Assembly: GCA_028571685.1 (NCBI GenBank)
Contig: CM053156.1
Coordinates: forward strand, 88,911,049-88,975,048
Direction of reading: 5' to 3'
Origin: Heterohyrax brucei
Lineage: Eukaryota; Chordata; Mammalia; Hyracoidea; Procaviidae
DNA: 64,000 nucleotides
The notes beneath the pieces are model-generated. The model was not told the DNA's origin. It searched no databases and worked only from the letters and a program-made list of their open reading frames with translations. The position numbers and the translations under genes are program-made. This document shows, in pieces, positions 63,772 to 64,000 of this stretch. Numbering within the stretch: position 1 is the stretch's first letter; every line of letters begins with the position of its first letter.

Positions 63772-63873
63772 GACGTTGCCAGCTGCCGTCGAGCTGGTTC
63801 CCGCTCACAGTGACCCTGTGTCCAACAGAAGAAAACACCGCCTGCTCCTGCGTCCTCCCAGGATTGTTGCTAA
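63772..63873 (-). mobile_element. RTE/SINE 3' end fragment, reverse
   Basis: 'gacgttgccagctgccgtcgagctggttcccgctcacagtgaccctgtgtccaacagaagaaaacaccgcctgctcctgc' is the reverse of an RTE 3' end. It abuts the forward RTE tail to tail. Confidence 0.8.
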
Positions 63874-64000
63874 CCTAGCTAGAACAACAAAACTGGAGAC
63901 CCCAACTGCGTGAACCAGGGAGGGGATGGTTGAGTCCACACCCAATGTGACCACGTTATTCACAGCCTGTGTCACCCATTTTCATTTGTTTTGAAGCTTT
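63874..64000. other. Unassigned window end
   Basis: No feature recognised in the last 127 bases. Confidence 0.3.

Noticed and set aside
1..64000. Endogenous retrovirus, immunity locus or other organised multi-gene system
   Set aside because: I saw no paired long terminal repeats, gag/pol/env-like frames or clustered genes. A library search could still reveal old solo LTRs that I cannot recognise by eye.

Overview
This window looks like mammalian intergenic or intronic DNA, and I found no protein-coding or RNA gene I would defend. Several dozen copies of a tRNA-headed short interspersed element (SINE) carry the 'gagtcggaatcgactcgacggca' type of tail, and they sit beside fragments of an RTE-clade LINE whose 3' end resembles that tail. 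I know this SINE/RTE pairing from afrotherian genomes (AfroSINE and the elephant-type RTE: elephants, hyraxes, sirenians, aardvark, tenrecs and golden moles). The afrotherian placement is recognition of families from memory, not a database search. Most copies are substantially diverged from one another, so they are not recent.

Layout. 1-3.5 kb: a CpG-rich edge, three reverse SINEs in a row, an L1 3' end with target-site duplication, and a repeat called 'B' here. 4-6 kb: two internally deleted RTE copies. 7-9.4 kb: an L2 fragment and a reverse HAL1-like L1. 9.9-13.1 kb: RTE fragments in both orientations, one carrying a SINE, and a second copy of repeat B. 13.3-13.9 kb: a mariner transposon remnant with fold-back ends. 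14-16.9 kb: mostly unexplained sequence with a small CpG-dense patch. 16.9-28.3 kb: SINE clusters, RTE derivatives, two copies of repeat A, L1 3' ends, a MIR and an unusual inverted duplication. 28.4-41 kb: scattered SINEs, RTE derivatives and a minisatellite, with long unassigned stretches. 41.5-44.5 kb: a nested RTE/L1/repeat A complex. 45-47.8 kb: a duplicated homeodomain-like motif, SINEs and a 16-bp minisatellite. 47.9-54.6 kb: the best-preserved block, an RTE with a reverse-transcriptase region followed by a 4.7-kb L1 bounded by a 15-bp target-site duplication but lacking its reverse-transcriptase domain. 54.9-64 kb: more SINEs, a SINE-in-SINE-in-L1 nest, a local duplication, AT-rich stretches that may be conserved regulatory DNA, and a terminal RTE.

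Nothing here works together as a pathway. The functional logic is that of retrotransposons: L1 and RTE copies would have supplied enzymes, and SINEs and internally deleted RTE copies would have been mobilised by them. All open frames I could identify belong to broken mobile elements. Stretches not assigned to repeats may contain regulatory DNA, old repeats I cannot recognise by eye, or exons of a gene lying mostly outside the window. Repeat boundaries are generally accurate to about 10-30 bases.
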